DNA of 64,000 bases, taken from assembly GCA_021803035.1 (NCBI GenBank), contig JAJZME010000074.1, positions 32,257 through 96,256 of the forward strand. Direction: 5' to 3'. The translations under genes were made by a program, and so were the position numbers. The first letter of the stretch is position 1. Each line of letters starts with the position of its first letter. Source of the stretch: Acidobacteriota bacterium (GTDB lineage: Bacteria; Acidobacteriota; Terriglobia; Terriglobales; Acidobacteriaceae). This document shows, piece by piece, positions 25,327 to 37,296 of this stretch. A model generated the notes under the pieces. The model did not search any database. It saw only the letters and a list, made by a program, of their open reading frames with translations, and was not told the origin of the DNA.

Positions 25327-27090
25327 ATGCCATCGATGTCGCCGAAGTCTTCTTCTTTCGGAAATTTCCCCGTTTCGGGCCATGTGGCGTACTTCTCCAT
25401 GGAGATCGCCATTTGTCCGGAGATGCCCACCTATTCAGGCGGGTTGGGCGTTCTCGCCGGGGACACGCTGCGGTCGGCCGCCGATCTCGGCATTCCTCTT
25501 GTTGCCTTCACCCTGCTGCACCGTAAGGGCTACTTCCGGCAGCATTTAGACCCTTCAGGCCTGCAAACCGAAGAGATTCAGCTCTGGAACCCAGCCGATT
25601 TCTGCACCGAAGAGCCCGCCCGCATCATGGTGTCGATCGAAAATCGCGCAGTCACGGTTCGCGCCTGGCGCTACGACCTGGCCGGCTCAACCGGCCATAT
25701 TGTGCCCATTTACCTGCTCGACACCGACCTGGATGAAAACTCGGGATGGGACCGCGGCCTCACCGACCACCTTTACGGGGGCGACACGAATTACCGCCTC
25801 CAGCAGGAGATCGTGCTGGGCATGGGCGGCGTGCGCATGGCTCACGCACTGGGCCTGCACGTGAACGTCTATCACATGAACGAGGGCCATGCGGCTCTGC
25901 TCACCCTGGCCCTGCTTGAGAGCGAGCTGGGCGGCGGCCTGCTTGGCGCGGCCACGGAAGCGGATGTAGAGCAGGTGCGCCGCAAGTGCGTCTTCACCAC
26001 CCACACGCCCGTGCCGGCCGGCCACGACCGCTTCTCGACCGAGCAGACCATTCGCATTCTGGGAAGCGAGCGCACCGCGCGGCTGGAGCAGCAGGGCTGC
26101 TTCCGCGACGGCCTGCTGAACATGACCCTGCTGGCGCTCCGCTTCTCCCGCTATGCCAACGGCGTAGCGATGCGGCACGGCCAGGTCTCCCGGGAGATGT
26201 TTCCGGAGTTCACCATCGGTTCAATTACCAACGGCGTGCACGCCCCAACCTGGACCTCGGAGCCCTTCCAGCAGATGCTGGACGAACACATTCCCGCCTG
26301 GCGGCGCGACACTCTGTACTTGCGCAACGCCATCGACCTGCCGGAAGAGAAGATCCTTACTGCTCACGCCCGCGCCAAAGACGCGCTGCTGGCCGGAGTC
26401 GCCACGCGCACCGGCGCCGTTCTCGATCCCAAAGTGCTCACGCTCGGCTTTGCCCGCCGCGCTGCCACCTACAAGCGTGCCACGCTGATGTTCAGTGACC
26501 CGGAGCGGCTGCAGAAGATCGCCGCCGCCGCTGGCGGCCTGCAGATTCTCTACGCCGGCAAGGCTCACCCTCAGGATGAGCCCGGCAAGGCGCTGATTCA
26601 TCTGGTGATGGAGAACGCCGCGCGCTTCTCCGACGGCGCATTGCGCATCGTCTACCTCGAGAATTACGCCTGGGACCTGGGCGCGATGCTGACCGCCGGC
26701 GTGGATGTGTGGATCAACACGCCGCGCCGTCCCTATGAAGCCTCCGGCACCAGTGGCATGAAAGCCGCGCTGAACGGCGTTCCCAGCCTCTCGATTCTCG
26801 ATGGCTGGTGGATCGAGGGTTGGGTCGAAGGCATTACCGGCTGGGCCATCGAAGACGGCGCCAGCGACCAGCAGGAAGCCGAAGCGTTTTACAACAAACT
26901 GGAATCCGCCGTAGTGCCGCTCTACCGTGCCGAGCCAGAGCAATGGGCGCGCATGATGCGCACCACGCTGGCCTTCAACGGCTCCTTCTTCAACACGGAC
27001 CGCATGGTGAAGCAGTACCTGCGCAACGCCTACTACCCCGTCAAGTTGGCCGAGCCGGCAAAGGTCAACGAAGAGAGCCTGGTCGGCTGA
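25327..27090 (+). CDS. glgP: Short-form alpha-glucan (glycogen) phosphorylase
   Basis: 587 residues. Phosphorolyses alpha-1,4-glucans to glucose-1-phosphate. The N-terminus [38 protein letters not shown] starts directly at the conserved glucan-phosphorylase core, and [21 protein letters not shown] and [14 protein letters not shown] follow. The PLP lysine lies in [19 protein letters not shown] near residue 475. The classical 700-850 residue enzymes carry a longer N-terminal part; this compact form belongs to the bacterial and archaeal subgroup beginning near the same point. Context with galK suggests storage-polysaccharide use. Regulation by phosphorylation seems unlikely, because the regulatory N-terminus is absent. 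Confidence 0.9.
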   Translation: MPSMSPKSSSFGNFPVSGHVAYFSMEIAICPEMPTYSGGLGVLAGDTLRSAADLGIPLVAFTLLHRKGYFRQHLDPSGLQTEEIQLWNPADFCTEEPARIMVSIENRAVTVRAWRYDLAGSTGHIVPIYLLDTDLDENSGWDRGLTDHLYGGDTNYRLQQEIVLGMGGVRMAHALGLHVNVYHMNEGHAALLTLALLESELGGGLLGAATEADVEQVRRKCVFTTHTPVPAGHDRFSTEQTIRILGSERTARLEQQGCFRDGLLNMTLLALRFSRYANGVAMRHGQVSREMFPEFTIGSITNGVHAPTWTSEPFQQMLDEHIPAWRRDTLYLRNAIDLPEEKILTAHARAKDALLAGVATRTGAVLDPKVLTLGFARRAATYKRATLMFSDPERLQKIAAAAGGLQILYAGKAHPQDEPGKALIHLVMENAARFSDGALRIVYLENYAWDLGAMLTAGVDVWINTPRRPYEASGTSGMKAALNGVPSLSILDGWWIEGWVEGITGWAIEDGASDQQEAEAFYNKLESAVVPLYRAEPEQWARMMRTTLAFNGSFFNTDRMVKQYLRNAYYPVKLAEPAKVNEESLVG

Positions 27091-27158
27091 ACCGCCCGCG
27101 GAACCAGTGAAACCGGCCGGCCAAGCCACCCGACAGATTGCGCCTGATGAGCCGCGGC

Positions 27159-27695
27159 TTACTTGCTCGCGTAAGCCTCTGAGACGTGTACCAGGTTCAT
27201 GCGCCGCAGCAGGACGGGAACGCCAAAGGCCAAGGCGCAGACGATAGCGGTCGAAGCCAGATCGTTGCGGTAGAAGGGAATGCCCGCCAGCATACAGGTT
27301 TCCAGCCCGGCCATGGTATGGGGATACATCCCGCTGCCGGCCCAGACGGCAAAGTTGGTGAGCACATAGAACGAGGTCGGCCCCAGCACCACGCCGGCCG
27401 CCACGCGCAGGAATGTGGTCCGGCTGCGCAGCAGGATCATGCCCAGCACGATCATCGCCGCATACCAGGACCAGGACATGGCATAAGCTCCCCAAACAAA
27501 GGCGTAGTGATAGGAGTGAACCGTCAGGAAGTAGTCAGTCGCCATGAGCGCCACCAGGGGAAAGACCATCTCGCGCAGGGGACGCCGTGCGCCGAAGTAC
27601 AGCAGAGCGCCGCCCACGGCAGTAAAGTTCCACCACCCGGCATGGGGCAGGACGCGGGTCAGTACGGCAAGCAGCACGAGCAAGTAAGCGAACAT
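27159..27695 (-). CDS. Small polytopic membrane protein (DUF6580-like)
   Basis: 178 residues from the ATG at 27695. About five hydrophobic helices: FAYLLVLLAVLTRVLPH, WNFTAVGGALLYFGAR, MVFPLVALMATDYFLTVH, YAAMIVLGMILL, and a C-terminal AIVCALAFGVPVLL. The motif GGALLYFGARRPLREMVFPLVALMATDYFL resembles a group of small ECF-substrate-component-like membrane proteins seen in Acidobacteria and Planctomycetes, but the substrate is unknown. An in-frame ATG at 27737 adds only 14 acidic residues. The gene is convergent with glgP and shares its strand with the DUF457 gene upstream. Confidence 0.75.
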   Translation of the reverse strand: MFAYLLVLLAVLTRVLPHAGWWNFTAVGGALLYFGARRPLREMVFPLVALMATDYFLTVHSYHYAFVWGAYAMSWSWYAAMIVLGMILLRSRTTFLRVAAGVVLGPTSFYVLTNFAVWAGSGMYPHTMAGLETCMLAGIPFYRNDLASTAIVCALAFGVPVLLRRMNLVHVSEAYASK

Positions 27696-27860
27696 GAAAA
27701 CCTCGATCTCTTCGATTTCCGGAACGTCTCCCCGCACTCAGCATGGAAAAACGCTTCGGGGATGGAACTGGACTCACTTCATTCTCAGGTGTGGGCGTAA
27801 GCCGGTCAACTGCAATCATTTCACCGGGCCAATAAATTTTTCCATCCCAGGCAAAGCCTG

Positions 27861-28979
27861 CTACCGCTGCTCTTTGCCATCCATCGCCTCGCCCGCAACC
27901 TCGTGTCCGTCGACGATATAAACCCAGCCGCTGAGCGGCGAGCGGCTGGCCGGGCCACGGTTGGGCAGAAACGAATAGCGAAAGCGCAGATCGGAGAACT
28001 CGACCGTCGTCCACTCGTGTCCGGGAGGCGGCTTTGGCGGCTCCATGCCGGGCGCCGGCTCCTGGCCCACATCGCGCACCACGGCCCAGCTTCCCCAATT
28101 CAGGTACTCGCGGCCCAGGAAGCTTCGCCTGGCGGCCTCGACGGCGGGTGTCGCACGCGGTTTGTAGAGCACGTCGCGGTACGGGTCGCTGTTGATGGAG
28201 AGGGTCCAGGTATTAACCTCGGCGGTCTGGTAGAAGTTCGCGGTCTCAAGGATCACATGCCAGCGGAAGGGATTCAAGGGGTAAGGCTCAGCCGCGATGC
28301 GCGTGACCGGCGCCGCGGCAATAGTGGAGTTTTCAGCCAGGGTCATGGCTTCGGCATGCTGCCACCAGCGCAGACAGCCCAGCGCCGCCATGGCCGAGAG
28401 CGCAAAGATGGCCCAGCCGCGCCCGCGAAACGGCTTGCGCCGCGCACCGATCTCGCGATCGGCCAGCCCCAGGAGCCACGGCATGATGAGAGCCGCCAGA
28501 AGCAGCGCCCACAACAGCGGATCAGCCACAAACATGAAGCTGCCCGCATACCAGCGGGCATTGAAGGGCAGAAACGGCCGTACGCCGTAGTTGTTGGTCC
28601 AGTCGAGCAGCACGTGGCTGAGCGCGGCCAGGAGCGCGGTGCAATAAAGCCAGGGCCAGCGGACCGGCTGGCGCGGCGGCAGCGTTTCTCCATCGCGGCT
28701 GGGTGTCGTGCTCTTGCGGGCGCGGCGCCGCTGCCGCCAGAGATGCCCCAGCCAGATGCCTCCCGCGACCACGCCGGCCATGACGGCCGCGCCCAGGAGG
28801 CTGTGCGTAAAGCCGCGATGATGCTTCAGCTCCTCGACCGGCCCGGCAAATCCCCAGAGCATGTCCAGGTCGGCGGCTTCGGCGGCCAGCACCGCGGCCA
28901 GCGTGGCGTAGGCCGTCTTGCGATTCAGCCCGGCGCGGCCGATGCAGGCCCCGGTGAGAAGGTGGGTGACAGGCTCCAT
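27861..28979 (-). CDS. YdjM-like (DUF457) membrane metal-dependent hydrolase-like protein
   Basis: 372 residues. The start MEPVTHLLTGACIGRAGL, then AADLDMLWGFAGPVEELKHHRGFTHSLLGAA, match the DUF457/YdjM family, in which the His residues of HHRGFTHS and the Asp of D-x-D are candidate metal ligands. Four or more transmembrane helices follow, including WLYCTALLAALSHVLLDWTNNYGVRPF, where a second H-x3-D pattern is seen. The C-terminal third, after the last helix, looks extracytoplasmic and is specific to this subgroup. In related proteins metal-dependent hydrolase activity is predicted but not proved. No obvious partner is in the neighbourhood apart from the small membrane protein downstream. Confidence 0.75.
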   Translation of the reverse strand: MEPVTHLLTGACIGRAGLNRKTAYATLAAVLAAEAADLDMLWGFAGPVEELKHHRGFTHSLLGAAVMAGVVAGGIWLGHLWRQRRRARKSTTPSRDGETLPPRQPVRWPWLYCTALLAALSHVLLDWTNNYGVRPFLPFNARWYAGSFMFVADPLLWALLLAALIMPWLLGLADREIGARRKPFRGRGWAIFALSAMAALGCLRWWQHAEAMTLAENSTIAAAPVTRIAAEPYPLNPFRWHVILETANFYQTAEVNTWTLSINSDPYRDVLYKPRATPAVEAARRSFLGREYLNWGSWAVVRDVGQEPAPGMEPPKPPPGHEWTTVEFSDLRFRYSFLPNRGPASRSPLSGWVYIVDGHEVAGEAMDGKEQR

Positions 28980-29129
28980 GGAAATGTTACTTAGAGCATG
29001 GCACAACGCGCAGGCTGTGCGAAGAACTGATTCGGCCCGGAAAGCCGAATAGCAGGCGGAATTGACCAAACAGGCGAGTCGCTCTCAGAATGGTGGATAC
29101 ATTCACAAACAACAGGGGGCAGAGACGCT

Positions 29130-31301
29130 ATGAAGTTGTGCGCCGGGCCAAATCTTAGAGCATTCATCCTTCCAACCTGGATTGCGCTGGCCGCCATAGC
29201 GGCTGGGGGCTGCGTGGCGCAGGCGCAGCCCCCAGCCGCGAAGTTCGGGCCCTCGAATCCCTTTTACGCGTCCAGCACGCTGCCGTTTCATGCGCCGCCG
29301 TTCAACAAGATCAAGGACAGCGACTACCAGCCGGCCATCGAGGCCGGCATGGCGCGGCAATTGAAGGAGGTGGAGGCCATCGCCAACAATCCGGCGCCGC
29401 CCACCTTCGAGAACACGCTGGTGGCGCTGGAAAAGACAGGCCGGTTGCTCAACCGCGTGATGCAGGCGTTCAACTGCGTCACCGGCGCCAACACCGATCC
29501 GGCGCTGCAGAAGGTGCAGGCGGTGGAAGCACCGCGGCTGGCCGCGCACCAGGATGCGATCTATCTGAATGCGCGGCTGTTTGCGCGCATCAAGACGGTC
29601 TATGCCGAGCGGGCGGCGCTGCATCTGGATCCGGAGTCGCAACGCCTGCTCCAGTACGACTACGAGGAGTTTGTGAAGGCGGGCGCGCTGCTGTCCCCCG
29701 CCGACAAGGTGCGGCTGAAGAAGATCGACGAGACAGACTCGACGCTGGAAACTGCCTTCATGACCAGGCTGCTGGCAGCCACCAAGGCCGGGGGCTACTC
29801 CACCACCAACCCGGCGGCGCTGGCTGGCCTGAGTCCGGCGCAAATGGACGCGGCCGCGCAGGCGGCGAAGGCGCGCGGCCAAAAGGGCTGGTTGCTGCCC
29901 CTGCAAAACACCACACAGCAGCCCGACCTGGCTTTTCTGACGGACCGGGCCACCCGCAAGGCGCTGTTTGAGGACTCGTGGAATCGCACCGAGCGCGGCG
30001 GACCCAATGACACGCGCATTCTCATTGCGAGGCTGGCGAAGCTGCGCGCCGAAAAGGCCGCACTGCTGGGATTCCCGAACTACGCGGCCTGGGAGCTGAC
30101 CGACCAGATGGCCAAAACCCCGCAGGCGGCCATCCACTTTGTGAACGAGCTGGTTCCGGCGGCAACGGCCAAGGCGGCCAGCGAGGCCGCGGCGATCCAG
30201 GCGCTCATCGACAAACAGGGCGGCAACTTCAAGCTGCAGCCGTGGGACTGGGAGTTCTACGCGCAGCAGGTGCGCAAAGCCAAATACGACTTCGACGAAA
30301 ACCAGGTGAAGCAGTACCTTGTGCTCAACAACGTGCTCGAAGACGGCGTCTTCTATGCCGCCCACCAGCTCTACGGCATCACCTTCAAGGAGCTGCACAA
30401 CATCCCGGTCTATCAGCCGGACGTGCGCGTCTTCGAGGTCTACGACGCCAACGGCAAGCCGCTGGCGCTGTTCTACTGCGACTACTTCAAGCGCGACAAC
30501 AAGCAGGGCGGCGCGTGGATGGACAACCTGGTGACCCAATCGAAGCTGCTGCACCGGATGCCGGTGGTCTACAACGTGGCCAACTTCACCAAGCCCGCGC
30601 CCGGGCAGCCGGCGCTGATCAGCTTCAGTGACGTGACCACCATGTTTCACGAGTTCGGCCACGCGCTGAACGCCATCTTTGCTGACACCGAGTACCCAAG
30701 CCTCTCGGGCGTGCAGACGCCGCGCGACTGGGTCGAGTTTCCTTCGCAGTTCAACGAGCACTGGGCCAGCTATCCGCAGGTCTTCAACCACTACGCGCGA
30801 GACTGGAAGACCGGCGCGCCCATGCCGGCCGCGCTGGAAGCCAGGCTGATGAAGGCCGCCACCTTCAACCAGGGATATAAGCTGACGGAGCTGCTGGCCG
30901 CGGCCGAGCTCGACCTGCAATGGCACACCCTGCCGGCCAGCGCGCCGCAGCAGAACCCTGACACCTTCGAGACCGCGGCGCTCAAAAAGACGCACCTGGA
31001 CATCAGCTACGTTCCGCCACGCTACCGCTCGACTTATTTCCTGCATATCTGGGCCGAAGGCTATGCGGCCGGCTACTACTCCTACCTGTGGACGGAGATG
31101 CTGGACGACGACGCATTCCAGTGGTTCCTGGATCATGGCGGCATGACGCGGGCCAACGGCGACCGTTTCCGCCAGATGATCCTTTCCCGCGGTAACACCG
31201 AGGATCTGGCGAAGATGTACCGCAACTGGCTGGGCGCCGAGCCAAGCATCGAACCGATGCTGAAGTTCCGTGGACTGACGGAAACCTCGGGCGCAAAGTA
31301 A
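29130..31301 (+). CDS. dcp: M3-family peptidyl-dipeptidase (Dcp-like)
   Basis: 723 residues. A zinc metallopeptidase of the thimet oligopeptidase/Dcp family. The zinc site HEFGHALN is at about residue 509, with the third ligand Glu in a following helix (DWVEFPSQFNEHWA). The N-terminal MKLCAGPNLRAFILPTWIALAAIAAGGC is an export signal and ends in a lipobox-like AGGC, so the mature protein may be a lipoprotein. The C-terminal YRSTYFLHIWAEGYAAGYYSYLWTEML is typical of the family. Dcp removes C-terminal dipeptides from oligopeptides. Periplasmic placement would suit peptide scavenging. Confidence 0.9.
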   Translation: MKLCAGPNLRAFILPTWIALAAIAAGGCVAQAQPPAAKFGPSNPFYASSTLPFHAPPFNKIKDSDYQPAIEAGMARQLKEVEAIANNPAPPTFENTLVALEKTGRLLNRVMQAFNCVTGANTDPALQKVQAVEAPRLAAHQDAIYLNARLFARIKTVYAERAALHLDPESQRLLQYDYEEFVKAGALLSPADKVRLKKIDETDSTLETAFMTRLLAATKAGGYSTTNPAALAGLSPAQMDAAAQAAKARGQKGWLLPLQNTTQQPDLAFLTDRATRKALFEDSWNRTERGGPNDTRILIARLAKLRAEKAALLGFPNYAAWELTDQMAKTPQAAIHFVNELVPAATAKAASEAAAIQALIDKQGGNFKLQPWDWEFYAQQVRKAKYDFDENQVKQYLVLNNVLEDGVFYAAHQLYGITFKELHNIPVYQPDVRVFEVYDANGKPLALFYCDYFKRDNKQGGAWMDNLVTQSKLLHRMPVVYNVANFTKPAPGQPALISFSDVTTMFHEFGHALNAIFADTEYPSLSGVQTPRDWVEFPSQFNEHWASYPQVFNHYARDWKTGAPMPAALEARLMKAATFNQGYKLTELLAAAELDLQWHTLPASAPQQNPDTFETAALKKTHLDISYVPPRYRSTYFLHIWAEGYAAGYYSYLWTEMLDDDAFQWFLDHGGMTRANGDRFRQMILSRGNTEDLAKMYRNWLGAEPSIEPMLKFRGLTETSGAK

Positions 31302-31330
31302 CCAGACGCACAGCGGCCGGCTCACTATAA

Positions 31331-33379
<2,049 letters not shown>

Positions 33380-33406
33380 TCTCTTCTCAGATTGGCGGTG
33401 CGGCGC

Positions 33407-33922
33407 TCAGGCGCGTGAACGGCGGCGCGCAATTTCAGGCTGGCGCTCCGTGGCGCGCATCTCGCGGGCCCGTTCCCGCTCCCAGGCTTCGGCGTGCCGG
33501 CTGCGCGCGGCATAGCGCAGCGCGTCGACAGACGGAAGCGCCGGCGGCAGCATGGCCACCAGTTCCGCCTGCGGCTTGAATCCTCGCTCAGGCTCGACCG
33601 GCGGCAGCAGCCGCGCCGACGACTCGAACTCCGCATAGGCCGCATGCGAGGTAAGGCTCGCGTCCATGGCGGGAGCCGCGCCCTCCGCTTCCGGTATGGC
33701 GGGAGACTGCGCACGCACAGCAACCGAGCGGGCCATGAAGTCGTCCACCAGCTTGTGCAGGCAGGTCTGCCCGCACAGATGCTTCATCCCTGGCCGCAGC
33801 CGGTTGCGCGAGCCCCACGGGCTCACGCGCAGTTCGCCCGCCTGTTCATACGCCACAAACCAGTGGTTGGTCTGCCGCTTTTCCGTTCCGCAGATATCGC
33901 ACGAGATCGCCTGCCGGATCAC
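33407..33922 (-). CDS. Small protein with putative zinc-binding Cys motif
   Basis: About 171 residues from a GTG at 33922; a longer start at 33994 adds basic low-complexity sequence. The N-terminal part contains CDICG (Cys8, Cys11), a middle segment TNHWFVAYEQAGELRVSPW, and HLCGQTC (Cys50, Cys54): two CxxC/CxxxC pairs that could hold one zinc. The C-terminal half is Ala/Glu/Arg-rich with no recognisable domain. I do not recognise the family. It is convergent with ligA with 27 bases between the stops. No function is proposed. Confidence 0.6.
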   Translation of the reverse strand: MIRQAISCDICGTEKRQTNHWFVAYEQAGELRVSPWGSRNRLRPGMKHLCGQTCLHKLVDDFMARSVAVRAQSPAIPEAEGAAPAMDASLTSHAAYAEFESSARLLPPVEPERGFKPQAELVAMLPPALPSVDALRYAARSRHAEAWERERAREMRATERQPEIARRRSRA

Positions 33923-34118
33923 CGTATGCTCCCGCGCCGCGCCGCCGCGCGCCGCTTCAGCCGATTCCCGCCGTCCCCGCCCGCACCACGCCAATAATAC
34001 GAAGCCGCGGCTGCCAAGAGGGAACTATCCCCGAATCGCCTTCTTCTATTTCATCGCGCACTGGATGGACTGGACGAGATAGGCGGAAGATGAAACTGCA
34101 AGCGGTTTCAAATACGAA

Positions 34119-34158
34119 CAAAAAACCGCGGGCCCATCCTGAAATGGAACCCGCGGTT
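34119..34158 (-). terminator. Rho-independent terminator after the VWFA gene
   Basis: On the minus strand, aaccgcggg (34150-34158) pairs with cccgcggtt (34124-34132) around a 17-base loop, directly followed by a run of T residues to 34119. It lies 80 bases past the VWFA gene stop, in the position expected for terminating that gene. Confidence 0.75.
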
Positions 34159-34238
34159 CGTCCTATCCAAATTTTGGCCAGCAGCGCATGCTGCCTTGGC
34201 CTTCGACACCGGTCAGCCCAGGGCGCCGGGCGGGCCGG

Positions 34239-35285
34239 TCATTTTGACTTGCCCGGTGGACCCGTCTTCGGCGGCGTCGCCGCTGGCGGCAGCATCGCGA
34301 TATGCGAGGGCGCAAAATACCCCGCCTTAGTGCGCACTTTGTAGCGCCGGTCGATACAGTACAGATAAATGGAGTGGAATGCGCCGTTGTATTTGAAGTC
34401 CGCCGGCGTGTAGGTCAGGGCATACTGGCTGCGCAATTCCTGCTCGATATCGCGGAAGCTGGTCGCCAGATCCTCGACTGTGGACGGGAAAAAGACGCGG
34501 CCGCCGGTCTGCTCGGCCAGTTGAGCCATCACCTTGTCGCCCGGACCGCGACTGGGCGTCCAGTTGGTGCTGACAGAGTAGACAATGGTGTCCGCGCGCT
34601 CGCACTCGCGGATGGCTTCGCCTTCATAGACGCGGCTCTGGTCGTCGTTGCCGTCGGAGATGAGAATAATCATCTTGCGCACCGGCTCCTGGCCGCGCGC
34701 AGCGTTCATCATCTTGTAGCGGCAGGCCGAGTAGAGCGCATCGTAAAGCGCGGTGCCGCCGCCGGGGCTCAACTCGTCAATGCCCTGCTGCAGGGCGTCA
34801 ATGTCGTTGGTCCAGTTCTGGGTCACGTCGGGGGTAACATCGAATCCCATCACAAAGGCGCGGTCGCTGCGCGGATTCATGACATTGAGAAGAAAGGCAG
34901 TGGCTTCCTGCTGCTCATACTTGAAGCGCCGCATGATCGACGTACTGGTATCAATCAGCAAGCCAATGCGCAGCGGCAGGTTGATCTGCTGATGAAAGGA
35001 GTCGATCCTGGCCGGCGCTCTGTTGTTGTCGAGGAGGGCAAAGTCGCTCTGCTTCAGATCGGAGATATAGCGGCCGTGCTTGTTGGTGACCGTAAAGATC
35101 AGGTCCACCTCGTTGACGCCCAGGTTGATGGTAGGGGTGTTAACATCGGTCGGCACATTCGGGGTTGCGGCCGAAGCCTTGGCCGGGTCTGCGGCCACCG
35201 TTTTGGCCTTCACGGGCTGTTGAGCGTACGACACGGCCACCGTGAACGTTGCCGCGAGCATCAGGGCGAGGTGTTTCCGAAACAT
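34239..35285 (-). CDS. VWFA-domain exported protein, Acidobacteria type
   Basis: 348 residues. A signal peptide (residues 1-21, ending VSYAQQ) is followed by a conserved leader block, NEVDLIFTVTNKHGRYISDLKQSDFALLDN, which precedes the VWA fold in the acidobacterial VWFA-related family. The metal-ion-dependent adhesion site is present: DTSTSI (DxSxS), with SDGNDDQ and the Thr of GGGTALYDAL completing it. The last 80 residues lack a membrane helix. Ligand binding is likely and the protein is probably periplasmic. A clear terminator follows, and rluD lies upstream on the same strand, 73 bases away. This family is the strongest single pointer to the phylum. Confidence 0.85.
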   Translation of the reverse strand: MFRKHLALMLAATFTVAVSYAQQPVKAKTVAADPAKASAATPNVPTDVNTPTINLGVNEVDLIFTVTNKHGRYISDLKQSDFALLDNNRAPARIDSFHQQINLPLRIGLLIDTSTSIMRRFKYEQQEATAFLLNVMNPRSDRAFVMGFDVTPDVTQNWTNDIDALQQGIDELSPGGGTALYDALYSACRYKMMNAARGQEPVRKMIILISDGNDDQSRVYEGEAIRECERADTIVYSVSTNWTPSRGPGDKVMAQLAEQTGGRVFFPSTVEDLATSFRDIEQELRSQYALTYTPADFKYNGAFHSIYLYCIDRRYKVRTKAGYFAPSHIAMLPPAATPPKTGPPGKSK

Positions 35286-35358
35286 GACTCTCTCATTCTA
35301 GCAATGGCGCCGCTTGCGCCGCACGCGCGGTCAGGCCTCCGCCTTGGCTCCCTGCGCG

Positions 35359-36384
35359 TCAGTTGCCGGCGGCCGTGCCGCCTTCCAGTTGACTTAGAAA
35401 GACTTGCAACTCTTCCGGTAGCGGCGCCTCCAGTTCCACCGGCTTGCCGGTAACGGGATGCGCGAACTCCAGCCGGGCTGCGTGCAGGAAGTTCCGTCCT
35501 AATTTAAGCCGTTCCGGCTGCGCCTTCCGCCGCGCAGCCTGCTGGTCTGTCAGTTGTCCGGCCGCACCGTAGAGCGTGTCGCCCACCACCGGATGGCCAA
35601 GGGACGCCATGTGCACGCGAATCTGGTGGGTCCGGCCAGTCTCAATGCGCACCCGCAGCAGCGTGAACTTGCCGAACCGGCTGGCGAGTTGCCTGACGAC
35701 CTCAAAGTGTGAGACGGCTGAACGGGCATTTTCGTTTGGCCGCGCGGTCATGCGTGTGCGCCGCGTCCGGTCGCGGCTCACGCCGGCAGTGATGGTGCCC
35801 CGCTGCCGCTCCACGGCGCCATGCACCAGCGCGATATAAGTCTTTTTCACGCGCCGGCCGGCAAACATCGCTGCCAGAGCCGCGTGGGCGCGGTCGTTCT
35901 TCGCCACCACGATCAGGCCGCTCGTATCCTTGTCGAGCCGGTGCACGATGCCGGGACGCAGCTCGCCGCCGGTCGAAGAAAGCCTGCTGAAGCGGTAAAG
36001 CAGCGCGTTGACCAGCGTTCCGCGGCTGCGGGCCTCGTCGCTGCGGCCCGATCCAGCGTGGACCATCATGCCCGCCGGCTTGTTCACCACCGCAATGTCC
36101 GCGTCTTCGTAAACCACATCGAGCGGAATCGGCTCCGGCACGGCCTTCAGCGGAAGCGGGTGCGGATCGGCGCTGAGCATAATCCGCTCGCCGCCACGCA
36201 GCTTCCACGAAGCCTTTTCGCATCGGCCGTCGACGGTCACTCCGCCCTGCTCCAGCAGCAACTGCACGCGCGAACGGCTTACGCCCTCAAGCTGCCCCGC
36301 TAAAAACTGGTCGAGCCGCTGTCCGGCGGCCTCCGCGGGCACATCCACGGTGCGATGTACCGTGCTGTCGCCGGCCTCAACCAT
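35359..36384 (-). CDS. rluD: RluA/RluD-family rRNA pseudouridine synthase
   Basis: 341 residues. The N-terminal S4 RNA-binding domain (RLDQFLAGQLEGVSRSRVQLLLEQGGVTVDG, residues 20-50) is followed by the catalytic domain with GIVHRLDKDTSGLIVVAKND, in which the Asp of HRLDKDTSG is the nucleophile. C-terminal motifs GRTHQIRVHMASLGHPVVGDTLYG are complete. RluD makes pseudouridines 1911/1915/1917 in 23S helix 69; RluA and RluC cannot be excluded. The start at 36384 lies inside the last codons of lgt (8-base overlap), so the two genes are probably translated from one mRNA. Confidence 0.9.
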   Translation of the reverse strand: MVEAGDSTVHRTVDVPAEAAGQRLDQFLAGQLEGVSRSRVQLLLEQGGVTVDGRCEKASWKLRGGERIMLSADPHPLPLKAVPEPIPLDVVYEDADIAVVNKPAGMMVHAGSGRSDEARSRGTLVNALLYRFSRLSSTGGELRPGIVHRLDKDTSGLIVVAKNDRAHAALAAMFAGRRVKKTYIALVHGAVERQRGTITAGVSRDRTRRTRMTARPNENARSAVSHFEVVRQLASRFGKFTLLRVRIETGRTHQIRVHMASLGHPVVGDTLYGAAGQLTDQQAARRKAQPERLKLGRNFLHAARLEFAHPVTGKPVELEAPLPEELQVFLSQLEGGTAAGN

Positions 36385-37246
36385 CGTTTGCTTCGTTGGC
36401 GGCGGCGCTGGATGCGGATGGCCGCGCATCGCCGGCGGTTTCCGGCCGCTCCGCCGGTTGTTGCTTGGCAGCCTTGCGCTCGCGCAGCAGGAGCGCCCCG
36501 ATCAGCACCATGGCGATAGCCGCGATCTGAGGTCCGTCGAGCACCCCGCCAAACACCGAACCGCGGCCCGCGCGGTCGCGCCACAGTTCAGTGATATACA
36601 CCGTCACGCCGGCGCCCAGAAGCGACAATCCCGCCACATCGCCGGGCCGGCGCCGCGCGCGCTGGAAGAAAAATAGAAAGATGGCCAGCGCCAGGAATCC
36701 CAGCGCCGCATAGGCCTGCACGGGATGGAGCGGAACATCGAGCGGCGTACCGCTCCAGCGCGCCGCCAGCGGATTCGTGTACGTCACCGCCCAGGGCAAC
36801 CCGCGGCCCGCCTCGATGCCATAGCCGGTGCCGGACAGCAGCGTGCCCACCTGCTCGAAGACCAGCCCCACTGCCAGCGGCAGGCCCAGCGCATCCAGCA
36901 CGGCCAGCTTCGGCATCTTTTGCCAGTAGACATACAGCCCCGCCAGACACACGCCAATCCCGGCGCCAATCGCGCCAAGCAGCGGATCGTGGATCATCGC
37001 CAGCAGCAGGATCCACGACGGGTGGTGCAGCACTAAGCGCCAATTCATGACCACCATCGGAAGCCGGGAGCCCAGGAGCGCGGCAAACAAGGTCAAGACG
37101 CAAAGGTTCCACACCTGAGCGGCGTTCAGGCCGGTCGCGCGCGCCGTGTACTGCGTCAGCATGAGGGCGGCAATCAGCCCCAGCGCAGCCAGCGCGCCGA
37201 ACGACGGAATCATGACCGCGCCGATTTGGAAGAGAATGGGATGCAC
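36377..37246 (-). CDS. lgt: Divergent prolipoprotein diacylglyceryl transferase-like protein
   Basis: 289 residues with about seven membrane helices. The overall layout is that of Lgt, which adds diacylglycerol to the lipobox Cys: N-terminal ALLGSRLPMVV, GAGIGVCLAGLYVYWQKM, HPVQAYAAL (usual HPTQLYE) and YITELWRDRAGRG. However, the family signature GRIGNFxNGE is replaced by VFEQVGTLLSGTGYG (residues 129-143), so the conserved Arg and Asn are absent, and the usual HGG loop reads HDPLLGAIGAG. Function as a true Lgt is therefore uncertain; a paralogue elsewhere in the genome may do the standard job. It overlaps rluD by 8 bases. Confidence 0.7.
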   Translation of the reverse strand: MHPILFQIGAVMIPSFGALAALGLIAALMLTQYTARATGLNAAQVWNLCVLTLFAALLGSRLPMVVMNWRLVLHHPSWILLLAMIHDPLLGAIGAGIGVCLAGLYVYWQKMPKLAVLDALGLPLAVGLVFEQVGTLLSGTGYGIEAGRGLPWAVTYTNPLAARWSGTPLDVPLHPVQAYAALGFLALAIFLFFFQRARRRPGDVAGLSLLGAGVTVYITELWRDRAGRGSVFGGVLDGPQIAAIAMVLIGALLLRERKAAKQQPAERPETAGDARPSASSAAANEANDG

Positions 37247-37296
37247 TTAGAACAGCATACGGCATCCGTCAATCGGCCGTGGAACCACGGCGGCAA

